From Parascedosporium putredinis (taxonomy: Eukaryota; Ascomycota; Sordariomycetes; Microascales; Microascaceae), in contig CASHTG010000019.1 in NCBI GenBank assembly GCA_949357655.1, forward strand, positions 1,674,001 to 1,738,000: DNA of 64,000 nucleotides, given 5' to 3'. This document shows, piece after piece, positions 10,508-20,765 of the stretch (its first letter is position 1; every line of letters begins with the position of its first letter). The position numbers and the translations under genes are program-made. The notes below the pieces were generated by a model that was not told where the DNA came from, did not search any database, and was given only the letters and a program-made list of their open reading frames with translations.

Positions 10508-13491
10508 TTATAATGTTGCTTCGGTCGAGGCAAGCCGCGGGTAGGGCGGTCTAGCAATATCGTCGTCGTCGTTCGCCGTGGAGAGGGCCTCGTCGGAAGA
10601 CTCTTCCCCATTCCGGGCCCCGTGGATCGTATCTTCGGCGTCCGGGTCGAGCGTCACGTCGTCCAAATCATCGCCAACGTCGTCATCGCCCACGGCGTCC
10701 GCTTCCTCGGCGGCAGCGTCTTCCTCCTCGTCCTCGGTGACAAGGATCCGGCCGCCCAGCTTGATATCGCTAACTCGGACCTGGTACTCGAGCGCCTTGC
10801 GCCCTTCCTGGATCAGCTCCTCGGTCCAGTTGAGGCACTTTCTCAGGCTCTGGTTGATCTTTTGGCTGTCCACGAGTAGCTCGCGGTGCTTCGTCAGGTC
10901 CAGTTGCAGGCGGCGCTCGTCCCGCTGGCGGTGTCGTTCGTCGCGGGCAGCCCGGGCCTCGGGGCTCAAGCTCTCCGACCCGGAATCCGTATCGGAAAAG
11001 TCGCTCTCCTCTTCGCTCTCCTCCTCGGGTTCCTCCTCGCTAAGATCGGAGAGGCTCAGCGCTGATACGCCCGCCTCGGAGACTGCGCCTTCCGAGGCTG
11101 CCGTCGACGCCACAGACGCAATGGAAAGCCTGCCTGCCCGTGACAGCCGCCTGTACCTCCTAATCTCTGCGGTTTGCTTCCTTAGGCGTCGCTCGAGGGA
11201 CCTATTGATGGCCGCGAGCGACGCATTGGTGATTTCCAGATCCTGCACTTTACGCTCCCGACGCGCGTTGGCGATGAGCTCGGTAAGATGATCGGCCGAG
11301 TGCGTGGCTTTGGTTGGGCTGTGAAGCTCGCTGTAGACTGCCTCGTGGTGTTTTGGTTCGTTATCCAAGCCCATGCGCTCCTCTACGGTCTGAAGTTGTA
11401 GCTGCAATGGTTGCGGTACTGGCATCGTTGGGCTCCCCATGCTAGCCGACGTAGAGACATCGGACACTGGTGAAGAGAGGGCCTTTGATGAAGGAGACGA
11501 GTCGGACACCGTCAAACTATTGGCAACAGTGGGAGTGGTGGTGGCAATGGTAGTGTTGAAGTTAGTGTTGACGAGGCTCCCCGTCCTAGAGTGGCCTTTG
11601 TGATGGGGCGGCCCATTCTCGAAACTAACCCTCCGCTTCGTGGCCGATACCGTGGGGAAATTGAAGCTTGACCGACGACCGACGTTCGATTCGGCGCGGG
11701 GAGGGACGATTGAGTTGAGCCTCGCAGCGTCGCTATCGAAGGCAGGGCAGCCATTTTGATTGGCGAGATGGGCCTCGGCGGTTGCGCCTGAACCGACGGC
11801 TGGTGCTGCATGGCGGCGTGGTTCAGTCTGGCAGTCGTCATACGCGAAGCCGTGGAAACCACAGATGGCGTTCTCGATGACGTGGCCTGGCCGTGGGAAG
11901 GACCAATGTCAGGCACTCCATTGGCGTAAATGAACTTGCTGGCACGGTTCTCGGGTGTGAGGCCGAGGGCCGGTGTAGGCGACGGGGCGCTGGCCCTGTT
12001 CTCGTGGAGCCCATTCGCGTAGAAAAAGGTCGGTCCTCCTTGGCGAGCAGGTTGAACGGGGGTTTCGGTTGTTGGACCCCTTTTGCGTCGCTGGCATAGA
12101 AAATTTGGATTCCGCCGCAGCAGGGGCGGCATCGGCGTTGGACTGATTGCCGTGATGGTGTTGGGCAGTTAAATCAGCCGCCACAGGGGTGAAGGCTAGC
12201 GGCCTCCTAGGACCGGCGTCACTGTCATTACCGGAGATCCCCAAGCCAGATCGCAAATCCCACGCGTCTCGTTCTTGGCTCGGAGTGCCGCTGGGACTGT
12301 TGTGGCTGCTGTCGACACGGCTCTGCCGGCTTCCCGATCTCGGCGTAATATTATTGCTCAAGAAGGAGGAAATCGGCGACGCATATTCGTCCCTCAGCGA
12401 TGGCGTAGACACAGTCTGGTGATTAGGGGAGGTTGCGTTCGCCGGGCTAAGGGCGTCGTTGCCCCCGCGGCCTGGGCAATTCTGGGAGCGGGAGTAGGCG
12501 TCGTGGCCGTAGTCGTATGAGTCGACGCGGCAATCTTGGGCGTGAGGGGGCCCGATTGATTCCCTTGATGGCAGAGGCGGCCAGGTGTGGTTGTCGCGGG
12601 TGAGGGCCGGTTCCTTGTCGGGGGCCATCTTAGCGGTAAAGGTTTTCTGTTGGCGTGTCATGCCACCCGTATGCGCATTGTGGTCTTTGCGGGAAAGCGG
12701 TGCACGAAGAAATGCGGCGGCAGCGGCAGCAGCGACGGTATTTTTGGTGGCAGTGTTGGTGGTGGAGGTCGCGGTCGAGGCGTTGCGTTTTTGGCTGGAC
12801 GAGACGGTCGCGTTGCGAGCCGACGACAGCGACGAAGAAATTGCCGAGACGTTGGTGGAGGAGCTAACAGACGAGAGAGACGAAGGTGGACGCGTCGAAG
12901 GGCGGGCGAGTCTCGGGGTGGTGGTTGCGGAAAGTGCACCAGAAAGCGTGGTCCTTGGGGCGGAAGACAAATTCGAGATGACTGTTGAGGGAGTGGTCGT
13001 CGCCGTCACGGGACGTCGCGATGATCGGATGGTGGAGGATGGGGTGATGCTATGTCGGGAACGGCCGTCGGCGAGGGCAGGATTGGTAGAAGCAGGCAGG
13101 CGGGGCTTGAGGCAAGCTAGCGAATTTTTGGAAACGAGATTCGCCGCCCGAGAAGATGCCGCGTGAGTTTTCGTCGGGGTCGGCTGCGAGGGCGAATAGA
13201 ATCCGGAGAGCGGACGCAGCAGGGGGCTGTCGTGCGTGTGCGCGTGCGTGATGCAGCAGCGTCCGTCCGAGAGGATGTGGACACGGTTGAGGCGGAGGAC
13301 GATAATTGTGGTGGTGGTGATGATGATGATGATGATGGTGGTTGTGCTGATGTTGATGATGGTGACGGCGTCGTCGTCAATGTGTTTGTTGTTGTTGTCG
13401 CGGGTTGGCGTTCCCGTGCCCCTGGCTCAATTGATCGGGAGAGACTGGGCGCTGAGACGAGACGGTCTCGGTGCTGAGGCGTCGTCGACAT
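10508..13491 (-). CDS. Large disordered protein with YAN motifs and C-terminal coiled coil, function unknown
   Basis: A single open stretch of about 995 codons once four single-base losses are restored: one at about 13117-13200, one in the A run 12100-12103, one near 12035, and one between 11512 and 11780. All four have the same sign and together make the length divisible by three. Order: Ser/Thr/Pro-rich N-terminus, a poly-Ala patch, then three spaced motifs (SKFFYASDAK, PTFFYANGLHE, SKFIYANGVPD). After a basic Ser-rich region come helix-forming stretches (LEITNASLAAINRSLERRL; RRLQLDLTKHRELLVDSQ, then NWTEELIQEG) split by a Ser/Glu/Asp-acidic block. The tail is acidic. The C-terminal helical block looks like a conserved fungal protein without known role. 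Start at 13491 is the first ATG; introns are not evident. Confidence 0.7.
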
Positions 13492-16130
13492 GCTGATTGC
13501 TTTGGCGGCGGGCGACGGTGGGAGGGTTGTCGCCAGGCACTCTCAGAGGCTTCTTACTGGCTGACATGGCCGGAAAATGACAACTGGAGAAGGCCTAATT
13601 TAAAAAACGATCCCCTATTATTTGATTTTCCGACTAGTTTGGGGGTGTCTTGGTGTCTTTGGTGTCTTGGTTGTTCTCGCCCTCCTTGGCGGATCCTCGA
13701 GAAGAAGAGGAAAAGTCCACTCTAGGAGTGGGCAAAAATTCCACTCGCAAGATTAGATATTGCAAGGGGAATAGGAGGGGAAATAGGAAAGAGAGAGAAG
13801 GAGCGAGGGAAGCCCGTAAAGGTGAGGTCATCGCCAGTCTTTCTATTCAAATTGTTCCACGCAGGCTTCTGAGCGCCCACCCGCGCCACGGGCCAGGCTC
13901 AACGTTGGAGTGGGCTAGGGGTCACCATGGACCCAAAATGCGCACTATAAACGCGATCTTATGGAGGGTGAATTCTCGCCCCTCCAATCGGTAATGTTTT
14001 GTAGTGTATAAACAGACGGTATAAAAGGACCCTGATATAAACATTGCAGGGAAACATGGACGAAAAGACCCAAACGTCATTTCCGTCCGTTGTTTTTATT
14101 CATGCGTTCGATGCATGAACAGTGCATTCCCGCTCGAGCTGGGCCCAGCTCCTCCTCACCTAGCTTGCCTCAACATTGACTGGATTAATATTCCAAGTGT
14201 GGTTTTTTCTTTCAAATTCTATTGAGCCCCATCCCAAGCCAAGGGGGTGACCCAACCGGGGATCCGCCAAAACGCTCCACCTAATATTATTATTACAACT
14301 CGTGCCAAAAATTGATCCGTGATCCTCAGACAGATGGTTGGATTCGCGTGCGGGTTGGTTCAGGGTATATGTAGGGCTCAACCCTTGGGTCCATGGAGAG
14401 CAATTGGATCTGGGCGAGTCGAATGGGGAAGATTGTGATCTCAAGGCGCAGGCTCTGAACTCTGGAAACACTTGAGGAGACTGAGAACTTGAGACTTGCA
14501 AGTTGTTGCTTCTCGAGATAGTTGGGTCGTGCTACCTGTGGACGAGTTATCCCGCGACGAGCTAATACGGCCCGGCACGGGTTGGGAAAATGAGAATTAC
14601 CCCATCGATAAGTGGATTCACTACTCAATCCCACAACAAACAGAAACATTCTTACGGCTTTTCGACCTTATCGTGGCTAGAATCTCACTTGGTTTCCATA
14701 GACCATCCATATAGCAAGAGTTATTATATCGTGCGTGGCTCTAACACACAGCCCTGGAGCCATAGAAGCCGGGCGTGAGAGCTCCCCCACGATGTTCTAA
14801 GGAGCCTCTTTTGGCAGATGAATGGGAACCCGCGTGAGTCTTGGCTTGCGGGGGCAGGGCAAAAGGCAAAATATCCAGCCAACGAACACCAGGCGATAGG
14901 CCTTTTATGATGATTCGTCCGCGATCTATCCTCTTTTATTTTCTCAACCATGCTCGCAGAAAGGAGGGGGAAATACTCAACGATGACGATCACCCCGAGA
15001 TTGCCCCGAAGGGAGCTGTATAATAGGCACTCCTCGGGACTTGACTACCGCTAATGGTTTTATCTCAGTCTTCTTGGCAGCCCTCTTGCACAATGTCTAC
15101 TTGGAACAAAAGCTCTTTGTAGGGAAATATAATCCGGACCTGGGGCTTACAAGGACTGAAGGAGCCTCAAGAGTTGCCGAGCATCTTCAATTTGCCAATC
15201 CGCCCCCTAGGCATCACCGGCATACACTTAAACACTGGACATGTTCCTGCCTCGACTAATGCTGGTTGTTAATACCAGCTTAACTGTGGCTGCTATTGTC
15301 TGGAGACTAGATTCATCCAATGGATCGATCTATTCCGTTCAGAACTAGATGCACCGTTGAGTTCCTGATGTAAAGAGCTGACAGAAAAAGTCCAGTATGT
15401 TGGACGCATTCACTGATACTAATCGTTTCCACCCCACTGATGTGGGGGACGGAAATGACATTGAAGAGCAACGGTTTCAAGCTTGTTTACTTCCGTGCCA
15501 AACCCGTCAAAGTACATGTATTTTAGCATGCGCCCCACCATCATGTAGAGATGGAAAGGAGGGAAACACGAGAGAAGATTTGGTTAAATCAGAAACACGT
15601 CTTACTTTTTCTTCATAAGTAAAATAAACTAGAGTTAAGCAAAAGCAGGTTGGGAATCTGGTCGATATGTTGGACCCCCACTTTGCTCGTTGGACTCAGG
15701 TACAGGCACCAAACCACCCTTCACGCCCCCACATTCTCCCCACTGCACCCAACAGAGTCTGAAGAATTACCACTCAGCTCCACTCGGCTTCGACCACAGC
15801 CAGTCACGTGAAACCGCGCACTCCACTCCAATGTCCTGGAAGCCGTTTACTCCCTTCTCTGATCGAGGGGCACGAGTCATCTCTCGACAAAAGGCGTCAG
15901 CTCTCGAATCCCTGTTTCCTCCAAATAGGACAAATTCGGGGTCCAACACATTCTCCCCCGAATCACCAAATCCGGGGAAATAAACGAGGCCTTGACCTTC
16001 ACCAACCTGCAGGTTCCAACTCTTCATCCGCCCTCCTTTCCCCGGGCTGTGTGTGTGAGTGTGTGCATCTGCGCGACGACCCTGCATCCCCGTCACAAGA
16101 TTGTAGAAGAACAAAAAGTACAAGAGAGCC
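13492..16130. other. Intergenic region between divergent genes, 2.6 kb
   Basis: Contains the upstream regions of the coiled-coil gene and the cytochrome b5-like gene. The part from about 14000 to 15650 is less GC-rich than the coding DNA. Open frames are short on both strands. A TG-rich stretch (TGTGTGTGAGTGTGTG) lies near 16050, just upstream of the ATG at 16131. No RNA gene or transposon found. Confidence 0.55.
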
Positions 16131-17453
16131 ATGGCCGTCATCGGTATCTCTCTCATCGTCGCCTCCGTCCTCTGGGTCCTGGTCCGCCCGCCCCCTTGGC
16201 TCGCGACCTTCCTTCTCCCCTGGCGCACGAGGCGAGGCCTCGGAAAACCTCCCACGCGCCGCCCGTCTCACGGCGCCAGCAGCGATGGCGTAACCCCAAG
16301 CGACCAGGGGACGGAGCTGGATAACCAGCAGCCGCCGCGCCCTCGGTGGAGGTGCGCATCCAAGAGCCAGAGCCGGAACCGGAACCGGAGCCAGAGCGAG
16401 AGCCACACCCTTCCTCCAGCTACTCGTCGAGGACGGCGAACCCGCCCCCGCCCCCGCCCCCGCCGCACCCACGATACCACGCACCGAGACCAAAGCCGCC
16501 CAGGACCGCCTCGCCATGCCTCCGCCCCCACCCCCGCCGCGCCCACAATACGACAACAAGACGCCTCCACCCCGACGGGCGAGCAGCAAACAACGCCCAA
16601 AGCCAAGCCTACCCAGCCACCGCCCTCTTCCATCCCGAGCTTCTCCCTCTCCTCCGGGTCAGCCGGCACCACCACCACCACCACCACCACCACCACCACC
16701 ACCACCACCCCGGCGCTCAACCTGCCCGGCACCCCCAACCTCCGACCCCCGTTCCCTCCTTCCCCGCCGCCAACTCCCCGCAACGCGCCGGCGGCAACGC
16801 CATCTCCGCCATCCCCACCTTGCAACCCCCGTGCCCTCCTTCCCCGCCGCCAACTCCCCCAACGAGCCGGCGGCAACGCGGCCTCTACCGGCCCGGGCCC
16901 CAACCGCCTCCCCTCCCTCTTCCCCAGCGGCGCCCCTCCCGCCCAAACCCTCCCCAACCGCGGCGGCCCCGCCCCCAACCGCCTCTCCTCCTCCGCCGGC
17001 TCCTCCTCCCTAGCCCCGCCCTCCTCCTCGTCATCTCTCGCCCCGCCTCCCTCCCACACCACCAAGCCCGCCAAACCCTCCCGCAAGGTCCTCCTCGCCC
17101 CGGGCCACTCCCCTCGACTGGGCCTCCATCTCCGGTCCCAACGCCGACCTCCGCAACCTGGCCCCCGAGACCCCGTACCTGCGCGTCTCCCCGCCATGCT
17201 CAAGCGCCAGACCGGTCGCCGCGGCACCGACGCCTGGACCGTCCTCGGCGGCCGCGTCTACAACATCTCCCCTTACGCCCCGTACCACCCCGGCGGCGTC
17301 CCCGAGCTGCTGCGCTGCGCCGGCCGCGACGGCACGAAGCTCTTTGGCGAGGTCCACCCCTGGGTCAACTACGAAAACATGCTCCAGGCCTGCTTGGTCG
17401 GCATCTTTGTCGACGACCACGAGACCCCGAGCGGCATGGACGACATGGACTAA
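16131..17453 (+). CDS. Membrane-anchored cytochrome b5-like heme-binding protein
   Basis: The N-terminus MAVIGISLIVASVLWVLVRP is one hydrophobic segment, a probable signal anchor. A long low-complexity linker follows (EP repeats, Pro/Thr-rich, an ACC repeat). The C-terminus is a cytochrome b5 fold: GTDAWTVLGGRVYNISPYAP, then YHPGGVPELL with the HPGG heme ligand, then GEVHPWVNYENML with the second histidine. At least six bases are missing: one each near 16340, 16430 and 16570 in the linker, two in the C run 17110-17113, and one in 17189-17192. First and last parts are already in the same frame, as expected for a multiple of three. Corrected length is about 442 residues. Related fungal proteins are likely electron carriers at the ER. 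The linker reading frame is uncertain. Confidence 0.82.
   Translation: MAVIGISLIVASVLWVLVRPPPWLATFLLPWRTRRGLGKPPTRRPSHGASSDGVTPSDQGTELDNQQPPRPRWRCASKSQSRNRNRSQSESHTLPPATRRGRRTRPRPRPRRTHDTTHRDQSRPGPPRHASAPTPAAPTIRQQDASTPTGEQQTTPKAKPTQPPPSSIPSFSLSSGSAGTTTTTTTTTTTTTTPALNLPGTPNLRPPFPPSPPPTPRNAPAATPSPPSPPCNPRALLPRRQLPQRAGGNAASTGPGPNRLPSLFPSGAPPAQTLPNRGGPAPNRLSSSAGSSSLAPPSSSSSLAPPPSHTTKPAKPSRKVLLAPGHSPRLGLHLRSQRRPPQPGPRDPVPARLPAMLKRQTGRRGTDAWTVLGGRVYNISPYAPYHPGGVPELLRCAGRDGTKLFGEVHPWVNYENMLQACLVGIFVDDHETPSGMDDMD
16675..16711 (+). repeat. (ACC)n microsatellite inside the cytochrome b5-like gene
   Basis: A nearly pure run of about twelve ACC/CAC units. Depending on frame it encodes poly-Thr, poly-Pro or poly-His. 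It is bordered by Pro-coding low-complexity sequence, and its true frame is blurred by the frame breaks in this linker. Confidence 0.85.
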
Positions 17454-17911
17454 AAGTCGGTAGCTGAAAGATTTACACCTAGGACGCAGCGTAGAAAGAA
17501 GAAAGACGAGGAGAGGAAACGAAAGGAGGGGGCAAGAAACATCCCGAGTGGTTACCCGCTCGTGTTTGGCTGTTTTGTATCATCATTATATAGATGGAGG
17601 TGGGGAGGGGCAAGTTCATTTGCATCAATGATACCCATTCTGTGGAAAAATAAATAAACACTATGAATAGATTTTGGTTTTCATCATCAAGCAATTCGCC
17701 CAGATCGTAGGACCTCCATCTCAGGACCCCTCCAAGATGAAAAAAATGAGTAGAAACGCCATTGCCATAGCACGCTATATCGTGCAGCTGCAGGGCCGAA
17801 GCCAAACAGGAAAAGAAAAACAAGACAAGAGGGATCGTAAACTACACAGCCAATACAATGGCCTTTGTTGCATCTCTCTGCCTGCGCCTTTCGCTCGCTC
17901 TCTTCATCTCC
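17454..17911. other. Convergent 3' region between the b5-like gene and NBS1
   Basis: Short shared 3' flank of 458 bases. There is a possible poly(A) signal AATAAA-like stretch (AAATAAATAAA) near 17647. No gene seen. Confidence 0.6.
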
Positions 17912-20765
17912 TCATCTTCTCCTGCCAAACTTGAATCCAACCTCCTCATCACTATCCTCATCCTCGCTCTCAGCCGCCGCCGCAGCTCGTCTCGTCTGCC
18001 TCGGCCTCTTGGCCAATTGCTCAACCACCGGAGCCGCGGGGGCGGCCTCTTGGGCTGCGTAGACGCCCTGGTCTGGCTCCGCGTCGGCGCCGCCTGCGAC
18101 GAGGTGGTGCGCTGCGTGTTCCTCGTCGACCGCGTGCGCGTCGAAGAACCGTGTTCCAGACCGCTGATCCCCAACGAGATGTGGTCGTCGGCGCCGTTGC
18201 CGACATCATTGTTATCGTCGCCGTCATCGTCGTCGTCGCTATCCTCAGACACGACGGTCCGCCTCGATACGGCCCGCCCCAAAGAAGACTGGGTACGTGT
18301 TTGGCCGGAGGCCGTGGGCGCAGGAGCAGCACGGCTCGCTTCATCGCCGCGCGAGGGTTGACTGGGCCCCGTGGCCTGGCTGGTATTCCGAGTGGCGCCG
18401 CTCTCATCCTCAAGCCAGTAGTCGTCTCCGATGCCAAACTCCTTGCTCTTCACCTGGACGAGAGAGATGATGTTGCGGTTGGTGGGGCGCCCCATAGCCT
18501 CACCCCGTGTGCGGAACTTCTTGAAATTCTTCCTGCCGTTCCACTTTGGGTCCCATCGCCCGTCGGCAATGTCTTGTTCCCGGCTTCGGGCACCCGGTGG
18601 TACACGTACCGTCATCTCCTCAACGATAGCGAGTTTTCGAATCTCGGCGAGGTCGATATCCTCGGGAAGCTTGTTGAGATCCTCTTGCTCAGCACGAGCG
18701 CGGGCTTCGGCTTCTTCGCGGGACTTTCTCGCAACCTCCAGCACATCAATTTCCTTTTTAATTTTCTTGGGCTTTTCAGCCTTCTTGGGTTGTGTTTCAA
18801 CATCCATGGTATCGGGTGTTTCCTCCCGGATGAGGGGATCCTCGCCCATCGCTATCCTTCTGCGCTTTGCAGCCGCTGCTGTGGGTGCAATGTCATCCAT
18901 GACGTCGTCCTCATCATGTGGGTGGCGTCCTCTTCTCTTACGAGTGGCGGGTTGCGCAACAGCAGCAGTATCCTGGCTCGCCATGACAGAACCTTGTGAT
19001 ACGAAGAGCCCCTCCTCTTCGTCATCGCGAGAGATAATGACGGGCTTTTGCTCCTCGGTGCTTGGCGGGCCAACAGGCGCCGACAGGACTGATTCTGGTA
19101 TGGAGGGGATATCGTCATCGTCGTCCAAGTCAAAGCCCTTGAATCGCTTGGTTGCCGGTTTTCGACCTCGCCCTCGTCGGGCTGGAACTGGGGCTGGGGC
19201 TGGGGCTGAGGGATTCTGATCAGCTTGGCTGGGCTCTTGAGATGTGCCCGTCCCTGTATGCGCCGAATCCGCCATTTCGCTATCCGCCGGGGCGCTAGCC
19301 GCATCCATGGATTGCGCAACAACAGACGACGCCTCCGCTTGGTGTTCAACTGGTCTATCAGCCAGAGGCAGTGGCCGTCTCAGGGTCGAAGCATCCTTGG
19401 AAAGGATAGCTTCCAGAAACTCCTTTTGCTCTATTGGCCGATGGTCCAACTGAAGCGATACAGTTGTCGTGAAATCCGTGTACCACGTTACTTCATCTCC
19501 TTTTGCTGGGATATACCGAACAACGACGGCCCCCTTCCCTCACTCCCATCCTCGAACGAACCGAGGCCCTTTTCACCAGCAATGGACTTGACGTAGCGCA
19601 CAAAATCATTGACCTGTGTCTGGTGGGGACGACCTCGAAGTACAGCGCCTTGCCCTTGCCGTTCGTAATTGGCGCCAAGAGATTGTTCCATTGTGCCTTG
19701 TCGTAAAATACGAACGTGTAGCCATCAAACACGTCTTTCCTCAGAGGGTCGGGGGTGTATTGTGAAGCTGGGTTTTGGGTCGCCTCGGAACCCCGCGGCG
19801 GGAGGTAGTCTATCTCGTTTGGCCAGGCAGCCGCGAAGTCCACTTCGAGCGGGCTCTCGTCGCCCTCTTGTATGGTCGCACCTGCGATGATGGAGTCGGT
19901 GAAGGACCCCGACACGATGTACTTGCCGTTAATCAAGGCTTGCAAGCCCTTGGACGTGTTGCGCTTCTTCGACACTACGTGGGTCGTGGCTTTGATGTTG
20001 TATTCGGTGATAAACTTGATATCGAGTTGTTCGAGGTCGGTTCGCAAGGTCTCGAGAGGATTATTTTGCAGCTCGCGACTGGTAAAAGAGTAGGTGAGGA
20101 CCACCGGCACCCAGGTGATACTACCGAAGCACTGAGTTAGTGCCTAGCCAACGCGCGCGAAATCCCGTCAACCAAAAAGAGCGTCATGCCCTGGCTTACC
20201 GAAATAGATCAGGGCATTTTCCTAGAGTAAGCTCAATGCTTTCATTGGCAAGAATATGAGTCTGGTTCTGGATGGACTGTCCATCGACAAACGTGCCTTT
20301 GGAGGTGTTGAGATCCTGGATCGCCAGGCGGGATCGGCTCGCTAGGTTTTGCTAACACTCTTTGTGAGTTTGCGATCGCAAGGAGCAAGGTAAAAAGAAG
20401 ACCAAAAATAGATCTAGTCCTGCGATATGCGGTGTACGTACGGCATCCCCCTCGGGAACGGCATCGACGGTGATGGAGAGGTGCTTGCGCGAGATCGTCT
20501 TATGGGTGATGACGAGCTGGCCGGCTAGCGCGACGACGGCATCAGTATGGACGAACACAGCCTAAACCAATTTAAAAAGTGGCCCATACCTTCAGACGAC
20601 GTCCGGCCGATCAGATAACGCTTTCCTGGCCGTAGCCAGAGTTTCCTGCCTATGAAGCACCGGAACACGGTCAGTTCATACAGTTGGGAATTTCGGGCGC
20701 GTGGGAGAGTCCAAGGGGCTACACATACCCTGGAAGGCAGGTCCAGAGCTATCGAGGACCCACAT
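17912..20765 (-). CDS. NBS1: DNA double-strand-break repair protein Nbs1 (nibrin)
   Basis: The regulatory subunit of the nuclear Mre11-Rad50-Nbs1 complex. Exons are 20729-20765, 20590-20649, 20442-20524, 20200-20351 and 17912-20120; all splice phases agree. The start gives MWVLDSSGPAFQ|GRKLWLRPGKRYLIGRT. The FHA domain (residues 1-110) has AGQLVITHKTISRKHL. A BRCT region follows (WVPVVLTYSF ... TTHVVSKKRNTSKGLQAL). The middle is disordered and acidic/basic. Near the end is GRKNFKKFRTR, the KNFKKF Mre11-binding motif, then NIISLVQVKSKEFGIGDDYW. The C-terminus is DEDSDEEVGFKFGRRR, resembling the FxF/Y Tel1/ATM-binding motif. Three missing bases (C run 19625-19628, G run 19530-19534, near 18068) restore 847 residues. 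Without the last correction the frame would run on to 17842 with an unconserved tail. Confidence 0.92.

Noticed and set aside
12585..13166. Plus-strand open frame of 193 residues inside the coiled-coil gene
   Set aside because: Antisense to Ser/Thr/Ala-rich coding sequence and without independent evidence.
17031..17420. Minus-strand frame of 129 residues over the cytochrome b5 domain
   Set aside because: Antisense shadow of the conserved b5 domain on the plus strand.
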